Positions 63,253-64,000 of a DNA stretch of 64,000 bases are shown here, one piece after another. Source of the stretch: JBKEHD01 sp046710445 (GTDB taxonomy: Bacteria; Pseudomonadota; Alphaproteobacteria; Rickettsiales; Midichloriaceae); assembly GCA_046710445.1 (NCBI GenBank), contig JBKEHD010000001.1:1-64000 (forward strand), written 5' to 3'. Positions within the stretch are counted from its first letter, which is position 1, and the number at the start of each line of letters is the position of its first letter. The position numbers and the translations under genes were made by a program. The notes beneath the pieces are model-generated. The model saw nothing but the letters and a program-made list of their open reading frames with translations, ran no database searches and had not been told where the DNA came from.

Positions 63253-63993
63253 ATGATGAGGTGTATAGTTTTTGTAACTATTATATCTGTGTTTAGTTTT
63301 ATTTTAAAACATGGTTGTAATGCATATGATATATATGGTTATATTGATGAAGATAATTTTGAAGATGCTCAAGATTTTGGCAGCAATAAAATTTATGATC
63401 CGTACGAAAAATTTAATAGATCAGTGTTTAGGTTTAATAAAGTATTTGATAAATATGTCGTTAAACCACCAGCTGAAATATATCATTATGTGGTGCCATC
63501 AGGTATTAAAAAAAATATCAATTCTTTTTCAAGCAATACAAAAGAGCCTGTAAATATAATTTTGGGTGGATTAAAATTGGAATCGAAGACGATGTTTGAT
63601 TCATTTTTCCGTGTTTTTATTAATAGTACCTTCGGTATATTGGGTTTATTTGATGTAGCTGAAGAGATGGGTCTTAAAAAGCATCCTTTATCACTAAATT
63701 CTGTGTTGCGTGATTATGGTATGAAGAATGGACCTTACATTATTATGCCTATATTGGGTCCCTCTACATTCAGAGATACTGTAGGGGATGTTTTGGAGGT
63801 ATCTATATTGCCAGTTAATAGTATGAATTATAAAAATAAATCAAGTTTTAGAAAATATTATGCTATCATTAACTCTATAGCTTTAAGGGAAAAATACCTT
63901 GATTTAGATAAAACTTTATCTGATATATCATTAGATGAATATGTTGCTTTAAGAGATTTTTATTTTCAAAGAAGTTCAGTAAAAACAAGATAA
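63253..63993 (+). CDS. mlaA: Outer-membrane lipid asymmetry protein MlaA (VacJ)
   Basis: A channel-like outer-membrane protein that removes misplaced phospholipids from the outer leaflet and passes them to MlaC. It has 246 residues: a signal sequence (about 1-24), then the family core YDPYEKFNRSVFRFNKVFDK, PSGIKKNINSFSSNTKEPVN, FINSTFGILGLFDVAEEMGL and the NGPYIIMPILGPSTFRDTVGD motif. The Cys22 in LKHGCNA could be lipidated, but the lipobox is poor. An ATG follows its stop directly at 63994, perhaps the start of the next mla gene, cut off by the window edge. Confidence 0.93.
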   Translation: MMRCIVFVTIISVFSFILKHGCNAYDIYGYIDEDNFEDAQDFGSNKIYDPYEKFNRSVFRFNKVFDKYVVKPPAEIYHYVVPSGIKKNINSFSSNTKEPVNIILGGLKLESKTMFDSFFRVFINSTFGILGLFDVAEEMGLKKHPLSLNSVLRDYGMKNGPYIIMPILGPSTFRDTVGDVLEVSILPVNSMNYKNKSSFRKYYAIINSIALREKYLDLDKTLSDISLDEYVALRDFYFQRSSVKTR

Positions 63994-64000
63994 TGTATAC

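Noticed and set aside
63994..64000. Start of a further gene after mlaA
   Set aside because: An ATG follows the mlaA stop, but only seven bases remain, which cannot support a call.

Overview
The window is very A+T-rich (roughly 30% G+C by eye) and tightly packed. Several features point to an alphaproteobacterium with a reduced, host-associated genome, most likely in or near the order Rickettsiales: GapR (DUF2312), BamF (DUF3035), a short alphaproteobacterial-type ProS, a zf-CHCC complex I accessory protein, a nuo cluster holding only nuoJKLMN, PPDK, ThyX, RNase J, ankyrin and pentapeptide proteins, and a type I secretion pair. I would not name a genus. The code is standard (TAA, TAG and TGA are all used as stops).

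Layout: 1-440 is a mostly non-coding flank with one doubtful small ORF. 441-8579 (+) carries nuoJKLMN, coaX, a 55-aa zinc-finger protein, an AI-2E-type permease and gapR. 8589-13307 (+) carries proS and a type I secretion ATPase/adaptor pair. Then come tRNA-Ile2/Met(CAT), a minus block of glutamate decarboxylase, erpA and rbfA, tRNA-Arg(CCT) and an LptF/LptG permease. An unknown 452-aa gene and ispH (both -) follow, then a long plus run: queD, sdhB, bamD, murC, recA, ppdK, lepB, rnc, era, a DUF805 protein and an ankyrin protein. Region 30.6-34.7 kb (-) is pcm, rph, rdgB, a DsbA-like protein and a porin. 34.8-38.4 kb (+) is mreB, RNase J and hemC. 38.5-41.7 kb (-) is an orphan receiver, a truncated glyS, a divergent folP and bamF. 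41.9-48.2 kb (+) is a degenerate histidine kinase, asd, a split secreted pentapeptide protein and a YhdP/AsmA-like giant. Then thyX (-), a full-length RelA/SpoT (+), a very large repeat/pentapeptide locus broken by one stop codon, surA and lptD (-), rsmA, nfeD, a stomatin-like gene, a TPR-methyltransferase and mlaA (+).

Functionally, the window describes a cell with a respiratory chain (complex I, succinate dehydrogenase), PEP/pyruvate interconversion, parts of CoA, haem, folate, queuosine, isoprenoid and aspartate-family biosynthesis, and a maintained envelope: peptidoglycan (MurC, MreB), LPS transport (LptD and LptF/G), BAM factors (BamD, BamF, SurA), MlaA and a porin. That is more envelope and biosynthesis than many Rickettsiales retain.

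The most unusual material is in the accessory proteins. Two repeat-rich genes (44026-45246 and 51583-56526) are each interrupted by exactly one in-frame stop with the reading frame conserved on both sides. In the first, the five-residue repeat register runs straight through the TGA. Other oddities are a histidine kinase whose phospho-acceptor His is Asn, a GlyS lacking its anticodon-binding domain, a FolP with altered substrate loops, and a glutamate decarboxylase with a C-terminal His tail.
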